64,000 bases of DNA from Candidatus Altimarinota bacterium. GTDB lineage: Bacteria; Patescibacteriota; Gracilibacteria; UBA4473. Below, piece by piece: positions 26,984-35,248 of the stretch (position 1 is the first letter of the stretch; each line of letters opens with the position of its first letter). Under the pieces are notes generated by a model. It was not told the origin of the DNA. It was given only the letters and a program-made list of their open reading frames with translations, and did not search any database. Position numbers and translations under genes: made by a program. The stretch is from NCBI GenBank assembly GCA_020631075.1, contig JAHDHX010000002.1, positions 131,462 to 195,461 on the forward strand. The letters are read 5' to 3'.

Positions 26984-27013
26984 GCCAAAAAGTACACGCT
27001 ACAGTCTGGGTAG
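26984..27013 (+). promoter_or_regulatory. Putative promoter of hup
   Basis: TTGCCA, about 18 nt, TACAGT precede the hup ATG by roughly 30 nt. A TAGTAT a few bases later is an alternative -10. Confidence 0.45.
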
Positions 27014-27039
27014 TATTATTTTCTTACTCCTTTCCTCCA

Positions 27040-27321
27040 ATGGCTATGACCAAAGGTGACCTCGTCGACGCTATCGCTAAACACACTGGCGCGACCAAAA
27101 AAATGGCAGGTGACTGCCTCGAAGCTCTGATCAACGTGATCACCAAAGAGCTTAAATCAGGTGGTCAAGTGACTATTACTGGTTTCGGGACATTCAAGGT
27201 GTCACAACGGGCGGCACGAACTGGTGTTAACCCACAAAACCCAAGCCAGAAAATCCAAATCCCAGCGATGACGGTGCCAACCTTCAAAGCGGGTAAAAAC
27301 CTCAAAGAAGCTGTACGCTAG
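27040..27321 (+). CDS. hup: HU-family DNA-binding protein
   Basis: 93 aa from the ATG at 27040; the GTG at 26956 in the track adds 28 non-family residues. HU is an abundant nucleoid protein that bends DNA as a dimer. It shows MTKGDLVDAIAKHTG, the helix pair, GGQVTITGFGTFKVSQRAARTGVNPQNP and the beta-arm and C-terminal segment IPAMTVPTFKAGKNLKEAV. The usual RxGRNPxTGE is RTGVNPQNPSQ here. The gene stands alone between a promoter and an intrinsic terminator. Codons look optimised for high expression. Confidence 0.95.
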   Translation: MAMTKGDLVDAIAKHTGATKKMAGDCLEALINVITKELKSGGQVTITGFGTFKVSQRAARTGVNPQNPSQKIQIPAMTVPTFKAGKNLKEAVR

Positions 27322-27371
27322 AGGAGGAACGTAGTGTGAGCCGAGGGAGGGGGGATCGGTTGACCGACTAG

Positions 27372-27404
27372 AAAAACCTCAGAGATGATTCTCTGGGGTT
27401 TTTT
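27372..27404 (+). terminator. Intrinsic terminator after hup
   Basis: AAAACCTCAGAG, loop ATGATT, CTCTGGGGTTTTTT: a 12-pair stem with one wobble followed by a T run. Confidence 0.85.
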
Positions 27405-27441
27405 GTTTGGGGATTTGCTGGTCAGTGGGGGGGCGGCGGGG

Positions 27442-27447
27442 CATAAT
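27442..27447 (+). promoter_or_regulatory. -10 element of ruvB
   Basis: CATAAT is followed by 9 nt and the ruvB ATG. The nearest -35-like hexamer is weak. Confidence 0.35.
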
Positions 27448-27456
27448 CACGCCACT

Positions 27457-28545
27457 ATGGTGATAGATGCTGTTGGGTCCGATGAGGGGGGAGAGGCTTT
27501 GCCCTCCTCTGTGGTGGGGAATGCTGACCTGCTGTCTGCGGGGGGGGCGGGGCGTAATGATGACTATGAGCGGGCGCTGCGGCCTGAGAATTTTGATCAG
27601 TATGTGGGGCAAGAAGAGGTGAAGGCGAATTTGAAGGTGTTTACCTCGGCCGCGAAGGGGCGGGGGGAGACGCTGGATCATACGCTGTTTTATGGGCCGC
27701 CTGGGCTGGGGAAGACGACGCTGGCACTGATATGCGCGGCGGCGATGGGGGCGCAGATGCGCCAGACGGCTGGGCCCGCGCTGGAGAAACCTGCGGATCT
27801 GGCGTCGATCTTGACCAATCTGCAGGCGGGGGATGTGCTGTTTGTTGATGAAATACACCGTTTGCGTTTGCCGGTGGAAGAGGTGCTGTACACGGCGATG
27901 GAGGACTTTGCGATTGATATCATCGTCGGGAAGGGGCCGACCGCGCGGACGATGCGCATAGAGGTGCCGCCCTTTACGCTCATTGGGGCGACGACGAAGG
28001 CTAGTTTGCTCTCGGGGCCTTTGCGGGACCGCTTCGGGCACATAGAGAAGCTGCGGTACTATTCGGTAGAAGAGCTGGGGCGGATCGTCACCCGATCGGC
28101 GGGGTTGCTGGGGGTGGAGATAGACCCAACGGCCGCCCAGACGCTGGCCGAAAATGCCCGACGGACGCCGCGAATCGCCAACCGACTGCTGCGACGGCTG
28201 CGGGATTTTGCGCAGATAGAGGGGATGGGGCGGATCACGCATAACTTAGCCGTGTCGGCGCTGCAGCGGCTGGGGGTGAGTGATGGGGGGCTGGACTATG
28301 GGGATCGGGAGTATTTGTCCTGCCTGTGTGATAAATTTAGCGGGGGGCCAGTGGGGATCAGCACACTGGCGGCGGCGACGGGTGAAGACCGGGCGACGCT
28401 AGAGGACATGATTGAGCCGTTTTTGATCCGTCAGGGGTTTCTGACCCGTACGCCCAGAGGTCGCCAAGCGACACCGCGGGCGATGGAGCTGATGGGGGTG
28501 AAAATAGTTGGGGCGGAGAGCCAAGAGCAGAGGCGGTTGCTGTGA
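27457..28545 (+). CDS. ruvB: Holliday junction branch migration helicase RuvB
   Basis: 362 aa from the ATG at 27457; the track start at 27385 lies within the hup terminator. RuvB hexamers drive branch migration with RuvA. Seen are ALRPENFDQYVGQEEVKANLKVF, Walker A GPPGLGKTT, Walker B FVDEIHRL, the family beta-hairpin region, GATTKASLLSGPLRDRFG with the arginine finger, RTPRIANRLLRRLRDF, and the winged-helix end GGPVGISTLAAATGEDRATLEDMIEPFLIRQGF. The N terminus is about 30 residues longer than usual and of low complexity. ruvA and ruvC are not in the window. Confidence 0.95.
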   Translation: MVIDAVGSDEGGEALPSSVVGNADLLSAGGAGRNDDYERALRPENFDQYVGQEEVKANLKVFTSAAKGRGETLDHTLFYGPPGLGKTTLALICAAAMGAQMRQTAGPALEKPADLASILTNLQAGDVLFVDEIHRLRLPVEEVLYTAMEDFAIDIIVGKGPTARTMRIEVPPFTLIGATTKASLLSGPLRDRFGHIEKLRYYSVEELGRIVTRSAGLLGVEIDPTAAQTLAENARRTPRIANRLLRRLRDFAQIEGMGRITHNLAVSALQRLGVSDGGLDYGDREYLSCLCDKFSGGPVGISTLAAATGEDRATLEDMIEPFLIRQGFLTRTPRGRQATPRAMELMGVKIVGAESQEQRRLL

Positions 28546-28577
28546 AAAAAAACACCCTGTGGAGAGATGACAGGGTG
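28545..28577 (-). terminator. Intrinsic terminator of the purF-wzz-hpf operon
   Basis: Read on the minus strand: CACCCTGT, 9-nt loop, ACAGGGTG, then eight T. It lies after the hpf stop and touches the end of ruvB. Confidence 0.8.
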
Positions 28578-28628
28578 CGATGGTTTGAAAATGTGAGGTG
28601 TGACCTTGGGTGATCTAGACGTTTTGAT

Positions 28629-28949
28629 CTAGTGACTCATGTGTTTGTCGTGGAAGGTTTTGATCTGGGATTTGAGTTTGTCGTGGAGGAGGTCGGCGCA
28701 TTTTTTAATAGTGTCGGTGGAGACTTCGGCGTGGAAGTTGCCGTGGTGCGCGCAGGTGATGTGGCTTTTGGCTTCGAAGCGGTCGCCCGCGTGGTGTTTG
28801 TTTTTATCAAGGGTGACGTCGCACTTGACGGCGTCGGGGTCACCGCCCATGGAGCCGAGGATGACGCTGAGGTGGCGGAGTTTGTCTTCGAAGTAGGCTT
28901 GGTCTTCGGGGAAGAAGGTGACGTGGTGGGTTTTGAACTGGAACTGCAT
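28629..28949 (-). CDS. hpf: Ribosome hibernation factor HPF/YfiA family, short form
   Basis: 106 aa, the short form without the C-terminal dimerisation domain. The beta-alpha-beta-beta-beta-alpha fold is suggested by QFKTHHVTFFPEDQAYFEDKLRHLSVIL, VKCDVTLDKNKHHAGDRFEAKSHITC and TDTIKKCADLLHDKLKSQIKTFHDKH. Members bind the decoding centre of idle ribosomes. The protein is unusually rich in histidine. It is the last gene of an operon with purF and a Wzz-like gene, 20 nt behind the latter. Identification rests on fold pattern and is less certain than for neighbours. Confidence 0.7.
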   Translation of the reverse strand: MQFQFKTHHVTFFPEDQAYFEDKLRHLSVILGSMGGDPDAVKCDVTLDKNKHHAGDRFEAKSHITCAHHGNFHAEVSTDTIKKCADLLHDKLKSQIKTFHDKHMSH

Positions 28950-28969
28950 AGTAAAAGGAGGGTGAAAAA

Positions 28970-29773
28970 TTAATCAACGAGGATGAGAGCCGAAGGGGGC
29001 GCCAGTAAGAGGGCGTTTTGGAGTTCGGAAACGGTGGTCTGGCCCAAAGTGACGGGCAGCGGCGCGGGCGTGCCCGCGGGGTGCTGGGCGGCCCACTGGG
29101 CGGTGACGTGGTCGATAGTGCTGGGGCTGGCGGTCAAGACAGGAGTGTTGCCTGCGAGGGCTCTGACCTGGGCGGCGTAGGACAGCGTGCCGCGGATGGA
29201 CTCACGCACGTAGAGGCAAAAGACACTCAAGCCCGCGGCCAGTAGCAAGAGCCCGAGCACGAGGTAACCGATGGGGATTTCCGTGACTTCGCTGAAGCGG
29301 CCGACGGTGCTGAGCTGGAACTGGGCGGCGGACTGGGTGGTGATGGTGGTAAAGTCCGCAGTGATCTGGTCGTGGACGGCGCTGGCGATGGTGGGGCTCT
29401 GTGACTGGAGCGACAGGGGGAGGCTCAGGGTGACGAAGAGGTTGGCGCGGTTTTGTTTGCGGGCGGTGATCTTGCGTTTGAAGTTTGGGATCTGGATGCC
29501 GCTGCGGTCCATCACGCGCTGGCGGAAGGCGGGGTCTTGGACCCAGCCGCTGATCATCTCGGCGGCTCTTTCGGCGCCCTCCATGGCGTAGAAGTGGTTG
29601 CTGGCTTCGGTGCCTTGGGTGGGGATGACGCTGTAGTAGAGGGTGGTTTTTTCACTCTGGGGCATGAGAGCGAGAAGCCCGAGGAGGATGACGGCCCAGA
29701 CACAAAACAGCCCGAGGCCCAGCCGCCACTGGCGCCGAAGGGGGGAGAGTAAATCGCTGAGGGTGAAGTACAT
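28970..29773 (-). CDS. Wzz/YveK-like chain-length or co-polymerase membrane protein
   Basis: 267 aa. One TM helix near the N terminus (about 17-37), an external part of about 130 residues (ASNHFYAMEGAERAAEMISGWVQDPAFRQRVMDRSG), and a second TM (about 168-188, IGYLVLGLLLLAAGLSVFCLYV), then a cytoplasmic tail. That two-TM layout with a large helical outer domain is typical of polysaccharide co-polymerases. The tail lacks kinase motifs. It lies 12 nt after purF, an odd partner, so the operon grouping may be only positional. Confidence 0.65.
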   Translation of the reverse strand: MYFTLSDLLSPLRRQWRLGLGLFCVWAVILLGLLALMPQSEKTTLYYSVIPTQGTEASNHFYAMEGAERAAEMISGWVQDPAFRQRVMDRSGIQIPNFKRKITARKQNRANLFVTLSLPLSLQSQSPTIASAVHDQITADFTTITTQSAAQFQLSTVGRFSEVTEIPIGYLVLGLLLLAAGLSVFCLYVRESIRGTLSYAAQVRALAGNTPVLTASPSTIDHVTAQWAAQHPAGTPAPLPVTLGQTTVSELQNALLLAPPSALILVD

Positions 29774-29785
29774 AAATGGGGGGAC

Positions 29786-31285
29786 CTAAAGAGTGAGGAG
29801 GCTGTCGGTGCTGCCGGGGGCGCTGCACCCGCGGCCGTGGTGCTCGACCCAGTCGAGGTAGTCGGGGGTGACCTCGGGGGTGACGTAGCCGCCGTCAAAG
29901 CAGCCAGTGCAGAAATTGCGGATGTCGGGGTTGCCTGCCTGGGCGGCGGCGATGAGGTCGGGGACGGTCTGGTAGAAAAGGGCGTCGACGCCGAGGACTT
30001 CGGCGATCTGCTCGGTGGTGAGGCCGTGGGCGACGAGCTCGCGCCGAGTGGGGATGTCGACTCCGTAGACGTCGGGGAAGCGGACGGCGGGTGCGCCGCT
30101 GGCGACGAAGACTTTTTGGGCGCCTGCGTCGCGGCACATCTGGACGATGGCTTTCATGGTGTTGCCGCGTACGATGGAGTCGTCGACGAGTAAGATGTTT
30201 TTGTCTTTGATCTCGAGCTCGACGGGGTTGAGCTTTTGGCGGATGGATTTCTTGCGTTTGGTTTGGTCGGGCATGATGAATGTGCGGCCGACGTAGCGGT
30301 TTTTGATCAAGCCTTCGCGGTAGGTAAGCGAAAGGTCTTGGGCGAGCTGCATAGCGACGGGGCGTGAGCTGTCGGGCACGGGGATGACGACGTCAATCGG
30401 GAGATCGGCGGCGGCGACCTGCTGGGCGAGGGCGGAGCCCATGCGGAGTTGGGTCTTATAGACTGAGATGCCGTTGAGCATGGAGTCAGGCCGGGCGAGG
30501 TAGACGTACTCAAAGATGCAGGGCTCAAGCGAACCTTCTGCGCACTGGTGGCTGTGGAGCTGGCCGTCGTGGTCGATGAGGATGGCCTCACCTGGGGCAA
30601 CATCACGCAGGAGGGTGAAGCCGAGGGCTTTGAGGGCGACGTCTTCGGAGGCGAAGCAATATTCGTCGCCTTTGACTGTCTTGCGGTGCCCGAGCACGAG
30701 GGGGCGGATGCCTTTGGGGTCGCGGAAGGCGAAGAGGCCGAGGTCGTCTATAAGTGTGATGACGCTGTAGGCACCTGTGACGTGCTGCATGAGCTGCTCG
30801 GTCGCGGTGAACACCGCTGTGCGGAGAGTGTCGGTGGTGCGGTCGCGACCTTTGACCTGGGTGTAGAGCTCGTCGGCGAAGACATTGAGCAGGAGCTCGG
30901 TGTCGGAGTCTGTCTGCAGGTAGCGGTGGTAGTGGGTGTCGAGGAGGTTTTTGAGCTCGCGGGTGTTGGTCAGGTTGCCATTATGGATGAGGTAGATGCC
31001 GAGGGGGGCATTGACAAAAAATGGCTGGGCTTCGAGTGCGTCGGCGGTGCCGGCCGTCGGGTAGCGGACATGGCCGAGGCCGACTGACCCCGGAAGTGTG
31101 GCGATGGTGCTGGGGGTGAAGACGTCACGCACGAGGCCGTTGGCTTTGTGTGCGTGGAACTTGCGCCCGTCGAAGGTGACCATGCCCGCGGCGTCTTGCC
31201 CACGGTGCTGGAGCATTAAAAGACCGTCGTAGAGGTCATAACACGCGGGAGCTGACCGCAGACTCAGGCCGATGATGCCGCACAT
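29786..31285 (-). CDS. purF: Amidophosphoribosyltransferase
   Basis: 499 aa. It makes phosphoribosylamine from PRPP and glutamine, the first committed purine step, supplying the substrate of PurD at 2-3 kb. The sequence begins MCGIIG, so Cys2 becomes the N-terminal nucleophile with no propeptide. The glutaminase part has MLQHRGQDAAG, GHVRYPTAG and HNGNLTN; the PRPP loop is ILLVDDSIVRGNT. The segment APAVRFPDVYGVD and the C-terminal region follow the E. coli-type enzyme, and the cysteine equivalent to Bacillus C382 is absent, so no Fe-S cluster is expected. First gene of an operon with the Wzz-like gene and hpf. Confidence 0.96.
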   Translation of the reverse strand: MCGIIGLSLRSAPACYDLYDGLLMLQHRGQDAAGMVTFDGRKFHAHKANGLVRDVFTPSTIATLPGSVGLGHVRYPTAGTADALEAQPFFVNAPLGIYLIHNGNLTNTRELKNLLDTHYHRYLQTDSDTELLLNVFADELYTQVKGRDRTTDTLRTAVFTATEQLMQHVTGAYSVITLIDDLGLFAFRDPKGIRPLVLGHRKTVKGDEYCFASEDVALKALGFTLLRDVAPGEAILIDHDGQLHSHQCAEGSLEPCIFEYVYLARPDSMLNGISVYKTQLRMGSALAQQVAAADLPIDVVIPVPDSSRPVAMQLAQDLSLTYREGLIKNRYVGRTFIMPDQTKRKKSIRQKLNPVELEIKDKNILLVDDSIVRGNTMKAIVQMCRDAGAQKVFVASGAPAVRFPDVYGVDIPTRRELVAHGLTTEQIAEVLGVDALFYQTVPDLIAAAQAGNPDIRNFCTGCFDGGYVTPEVTPDYLDWVEHHGRGCSAPGSTDSLLTL

Positions 31286-31312
31286 GGGGAGGAGGCTTAG
31301 GAGGGGGCCTTA

Positions 31313-31318
31313 TAATAA
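31313..31318 (-). promoter_or_regulatory. Putative -10 of the purF operon
   Basis: TATTAT on the minus strand, about 27 nt before the purF start, diverging from the methyltransferase promoter. Confidence 0.35.
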
Positions 31319-31360
31319 TGAAATCGGGGCGGAGGCCAAGACAGGCTGGGAGAATTCGGG

Positions 31361-31366
31361 TATAAT
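31361..31366 (+). promoter_or_regulatory. -10 element of the methyltransferase gene
   Basis: A consensus TATAAT followed by CGGGTG and the ATG at 31373. The 6-nt spacing predicts a leaderless mRNA. Confidence 0.55.
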
Positions 31367-31372
31367 CGGGTG

Positions 31373-31909
31373 ATGAATTACTTTACGCTGGAGCTGGTGG
31401 GGTTGCTGGTGGTGCTCTTTGTGCTGAGTGGGGTGGCGTGGGCGGGTGTGCGCGGGGGTGCACCGTGGGTGCCGACCTCACGCAAGGGGGTGGAAAAAGC
31501 CCTGCAGCTGGCACGGCTGCAAGCGGGAGAGACGGTGTATGACGTGGGGTGTGGGGATGGGCGCACCATGTGGGCGGCGCACCGCGCGGGGGCGGGGCGG
31601 GTGGTGGGGATAGAGCTGGCGCTGCCGCTGTGGGGACTGTGCCAGCTGCGCCGTGTGCTGGGGCGGTATGCCAACACGGAGGTGCGCTGGGGCAATGCGT
31701 TTGCGCAGGGGGACTATGCAGAGGCGGACGTGCTGTTTGTATTCCTGATGACGGAGCCAATGCAAGAGTTTGAGCGGGTGGTGTGGCCGCAGCTGAAAAC
31801 AGGGACGCGGGTGGTTTCCCATGCCTTCACCATGCCGAATGTGCCCGTGCGTGAGACGGTGCCGTTTGTGAAGTGGGGGCACGCGCCGTTGTACTTGTAT
31901 GTGAAGTAG
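31373..31909 (+). CDS. Membrane-anchored SAM-dependent methyltransferase
   Basis: 178 aa from the ATG at 31373 (the track has the GTG just before it). An N-terminal TM helix (about 7-25, LVGLLVVLFVLSGVAWAGV) is followed by a class I methyltransferase core: VEKALQLARLQAGETVYDVGCGDGRTMWAAHRAGAGRVVGIEL carries motif I and the acidic residue that holds the SAM ribose. The rest is short, so this is a minimal Rossmann enzyme. Its substrate is unknown; anchoring at the membrane suggests a lipid, quinone or envelope target. The ATG is 6 nt after TATAAT. Confidence 0.82.
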   Translation: MNYFTLELVGLLVVLFVLSGVAWAGVRGGAPWVPTSRKGVEKALQLARLQAGETVYDVGCGDGRTMWAAHRAGAGRVVGIELALPLWGLCQLRRVLGRYANTEVRWGNAFAQGDYAEADVLFVFLMTEPMQEFERVVWPQLKTGTRVVSHAFTMPNVPVRETVPFVKWGHAPLYLYVK

Positions 31910-31924
31910 ATTATTTTATTAATT

Positions 31925-32524
31925 TCAGTGATTTTGAATGTAATCAAGGATGTTTTGAGCTCTCTGTGAATGGATAGTATTAGTTGACTTGGATATTTTC
32001 CTGACCTTATTCATGAATTTATTATCTTGTATATTTAAAGCAATGCGGTCATAATATCTCCATGACTTATGATTTAAGGAATTAATTCGTTTTAAGATTA
32101 CATCTTGGAGCCTTTTTTTTTGTTTTTTAGATAAATGTTGAGGGTATCGGGCAAAGGCTTTAGCAATTTTTTTCAATAGATATCCTGATCTAAAGCAATA
32201 TGGATCAGCTTCAAGCCAGCATATCCCAGCCTCAATAGCTACTTTATCTCCTTTTCTTATGCGCAGAACACCTTCGTTTTCAAATTCGTATAAGTCTCTA
32301 TAAATACCGTGGTAAACATCAAGTAATTTAGTTCTGTGGTATGAATGTTTTTGATCATGAATATCCCATAGCAAATTTAGACTTTCCTTTATTGCATTTA
32401 ATTCTAGTGATCTTTTTTTAATAAATAAGCAAGAGTATTTTTGATATCCGTCTTCGGTTGTGTTTTCATTTAATTGAGACTTATTGCTTAAGTGATTTAT
32501 TATTGATTTTATTTTTTTTATCAT
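31925..32524 (-). CDS. AT-rich orphan protein (199 aa)
   Basis: The gene and its flanks (about 31910-32640) are strongly AT-rich, in sharp contrast to the GC-rich surroundings, and it uses codons such as AAA, ATT and TTT. The protein is basic and helical with a notable segment GICWLEADPYCFRSGYLLKKIAKAFAR and later SWRYYDRIALNI. No signal peptide or TM is seen. I do not recognise a family with confidence. The composition and isolation between two unrelated genes suggest recent transfer. Confidence 0.75.
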   Translation of the reverse strand: MIKKIKSIINHLSNKSQLNENTTEDGYQKYSCLFIKKRSLELNAIKESLNLLWDIHDQKHSYHRTKLLDVYHGIYRDLYEFENEGVLRIRKGDKVAIEAGICWLEADPYCFRSGYLLKKIAKAFARYPQHLSKKQKKRLQDVILKRINSLNHKSWRYYDRIALNIQDNKFMNKVRKISKSTNTIHSQRAQNILDYIQNH

Positions 32525-32610
32525 TTTTTAGAAATATTGATAATTTTCTATACTTATTTTACTTCTGATAAGATTTTTGTATATTTTTTTAATTATTTTG
32601 TGCAATGATG

Positions 32611-32619
32611 TGGTATACT
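32611..32619 (+). promoter_or_regulatory. Extended -10 of virB4
   Basis: TGTGGTATACT, identical over 11 nt to the boxes upstream of the VirB6-like gene and the two-TM gene. The -35 is weak (TTAATT at 19 nt). The leader would be about 22 nt. Confidence 0.6.
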
Positions 32620-32647
32620 ATTTAGATAGAAACTAGAAAAAAAGACT

Positions 32648-35167
32648 ATGGCAGACCACACCGTCGGGAGTGAGCAGGAAGATGCGCCGCTGGGCCCTGT
32701 GCCAGCGGTGCTGGCCAACCCGCCGCGAGCGGCTGTGTCAGACGGTAGCCCGAGCTGGGATGTGAACCCACCACGGCCCGTCGAAGACGACACCGACGAC
32801 AGTGAAGAGGCCGTGGTGGCGAAGACACTGGGGGAAGAAGGCGCGCTAGACGACACGGTGGTGGCCGCACCAGTGGGAGAAAAACCGAGTGTGTGGAGCC
32901 GACTGTGGGGGAGCAAAAAGAAGCCAGAGACTGAGGCCAAGACAGCGAGCCATGAGACTGTCACGCACGTGGGGGCGGCGATGACTGACCCTGCGGTGGA
33001 GCAGGTGTTGGCGGAGGTGGAGCAAGAAAATGATGAAGCGGTGGGGATGCTGGCGGAGCCAACAGGTGGGCAGGGGGACGTGCGGCTGAGTGAGGCTCCG
33101 CAGGGGGAAGCGGCAGAAAAAAGTGAGGCGGAGCATGAAGCGGGGGCGCGGGTGAAGATAACCAATGGGGAGACGCCTGGGTCGCCGCAGCACTCGATGC
33201 TGGAGCGGCTGAAGCACAAGTGGTCGGCCCATGTGGAGAAGAACAAGCAAAACGCCCAGAGCCGAGCGGCGGTCAAAAATGGCGTAGAGAAGCTGGCCGA
33301 TGCAGCGCGGCCGACTGACCGACCGCTGACGGAAGAGGAGCAGATGCAGGCGTTTTTTTTGGATTTCGAGCCGAAGCGTGACCGTAAAAAACTGACCAAG
33401 GCGCTGCGCAAGAAGATCATCGAGGCGGAGAAGCTGTACCAACAGGGGACGATCTCGATCAAGGACCTGGTGGCGCCGACGTCGATGGAATGCAAGTCCT
33501 TCAAGACGACACTCAACGGGCAGTATGTGCAGAGCTTTTATGTGACGGCGTATCCGCGGTTTGTGGAGCCGAACTGGCTGAGCTCGATCATCAACTATGA
33601 TGCGACGATGGACATTTCGATGTTTGTGTACCCAACGGAAAGTGCGAAAATAATGCGGGTGCTGCAACGCCGCGTGCTGGAGATGGTCACAACGCGCAAC
33701 ATGCAGCGTCGGAAGGGGGCGATCGCTGACCCTGGGCTGGAAACGGCGCTGGAAGACGCGGAACGACTGCGGCGTGACTTGCAGAAAGGCACGGAACGGT
33801 ACTTTCAGCTAGGGATGTATTGCACGGTGTATGCAGACACGGAGGAGAAACTGAAGTCGATCATGGAGCAGCTGAAGACGGTGCTCTCGGGCCAGATGGT
33901 GCTGACGCGCAATGCGGACTTCCGCACGGAGCGGGCGTTTAAGTCGACGCTGCCGCAGGCGACTGACCTGCTGTATGAGGTGCGGAACATGAACACCAGT
34001 CCCCTCTCGACGACGTTTCCGTTTGTGTCGAGTTCGCTGACGTCTGACGAAGGGATTTTATACGGACTGAACCGTCACAATAATTCACTGATTATCTTTG
34101 ATCGCTTCCAGCTGCAGAATGCAAACTCGGTTGTCTTTGCGGCTTCGGGGGCGGGGAAATCTTATGCGGTGAAGTTGGAAATATTGCGTTCGCTGATGAC
34201 GGGGACGGACGTGATCGTGCTCGACCCTGAAAACGAGTACCAAAACCTGACCCGTGCGGTGGGGGGGACGTACATTAACATCTCGCTGAACTCGGAGCAG
34301 CGGATCAACCCGTTTGACCTGTCGCTGCCGTATGACGCGGCTAATGCGAAGCCCGGTGACCTGTTGCGGGAAAACATCATTAACTTGATCGGGCTGCTGA
34401 ACATCATGCTGGGGAAGCTGACCCCGCTGGAGGAAGGACTAATGGATCGGGCGTTGTTTCAGACGTATAACCTCAAAGGGATCACTCCTGAAACGGTTGA
34501 CCCGACGATGTACGCCATGCCGACGATGCTCGACTTGCAGAATGTGCTGACGAGTATGCAGGGGGGGCGTGACCTGGCGCTGCGGCTGGAGAAATTTACG
34601 CGGGGAACCTTTGCGGGGTTGTTTTCTAAAGACACGAATGTGAATCTGAGCTCGGGGTTGGTGACGTTTTCTATTCGTGATCTGGAAGACCAGTTGCGGC
34701 CAGTGGCGATGTATATCTTGCTGAATTTCATCTGGTCGAAGGTGCGCTCGGACATGAAGCGGCGGATCCTGACGATCGATGAGGCGTGGAACATCGTGCA
34801 ACACGAGGACAGTGGCCGTTTCTTGCATAACCTCGTGAAGCGGGCGCGGAAGTATTACCTCGGGGTGACGACGATCACCCAAGATGTGGAGGACTTCATG
34901 GAGAGCCCATGGGGCAAACCCGTGATCACCAATGCGGCGATGACGCTGCTGCTGCGGCAGGCGCCTTCGGCGATGGACCGACTGGAAAAGGTCTTTAACC
35001 TGACCCAGGGGGAGCGGTACTTGCTGCTGAATGCGGGGCTGGGGCAGGGGCTTTTCTTTGCGGGGAGTCAGCACGTGGCGGTGCAGGTGATCGCCAGCTA
35101 TGGCGAAGACAAGCTGGTGACGACCAACCCGCAGGAGGTGCTGGAGCAGCGGCAGGCGGCGGCTTAG
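32648..35167 (+). CDS. virB4: VirB4/TraC-type secretion ATPase
   Basis: 839 aa. VirB4 ATPases power type IV secretion and conjugation machines at the inner membrane. Residues 1-210 are a low-complexity acidic extension unlike the family. The family N-terminal domain then begins, with the segment TNLNGQYVQS-type SFYVTAYPRFVEPNWL. Walker A is ASGAGKS (499-505) and Walker B is ILTIDEAWN (D711, E712). Later come VKRARKYYLGVTTITQDVEDFM and the conserved NAAMTLLLRQAP. No other T4SS gene is adjacent; a VirB6-like gene lies about 20 kb away and shares its -10 box. The gene ends at an intrinsic terminator. Confidence 0.9.
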   Translation: MADHTVGSEQEDAPLGPVPAVLANPPRAAVSDGSPSWDVNPPRPVEDDTDDSEEAVVAKTLGEEGALDDTVVAAPVGEKPSVWSRLWGSKKKPETEAKTASHETVTHVGAAMTDPAVEQVLAEVEQENDEAVGMLAEPTGGQGDVRLSEAPQGEAAEKSEAEHEAGARVKITNGETPGSPQHSMLERLKHKWSAHVEKNKQNAQSRAAVKNGVEKLADAARPTDRPLTEEEQMQAFFLDFEPKRDRKKLTKALRKKIIEAEKLYQQGTISIKDLVAPTSMECKSFKTTLNGQYVQSFYVTAYPRFVEPNWLSSIINYDATMDISMFVYPTESAKIMRVLQRRVLEMVTTRNMQRRKGAIADPGLETALEDAERLRRDLQKGTERYFQLGMYCTVYADTEEKLKSIMEQLKTVLSGQMVLTRNADFRTERAFKSTLPQATDLLYEVRNMNTSPLSTTFPFVSSSLTSDEGILYGLNRHNNSLIIFDRFQLQNANSVVFAASGAGKSYAVKLEILRSLMTGTDVIVLDPENEYQNLTRAVGGTYINISLNSEQRINPFDLSLPYDAANAKPGDLLRENIINLIGLLNIMLGKLTPLEEGLMDRALFQTYNLKGITPETVDPTMYAMPTMLDLQNVLTSMQGGRDLALRLEKFTRGTFAGLFSKDTNVNLSSGLVTFSIRDLEDQLRPVAMYILLNFIWSKVRSDMKRRILTIDEAWNIVQHEDSGRFLHNLVKRARKYYLGVTTITQDVEDFMESPWGKPVITNAAMTLLLRQAPSAMDRLEKVFNLTQGERYLLLNAGLGQGLFFAGSQHVAVQVIASYGEDKLVTTNPQEVLEQRQAAA

Positions 35168-35196
35168 AGGGAAAGGTTTCTGAAGAATTTTCCTAT

Positions 35197-35228
35197 AAAA
35201 AACCACTCTGGGGACAGAGTGGGTTTTT
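35197..35228. terminator. Bidirectional intrinsic terminator between virB4 and trxA
   Basis: CCACTCTG, loop GGGA, CAGAGTGG, flanked by an A run on the left and GTTTTT on the right. It can serve both convergent transcripts. Confidence 0.8.
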
Positions 35229-35248
35229 AATCAGAAACTTAGAATAAA

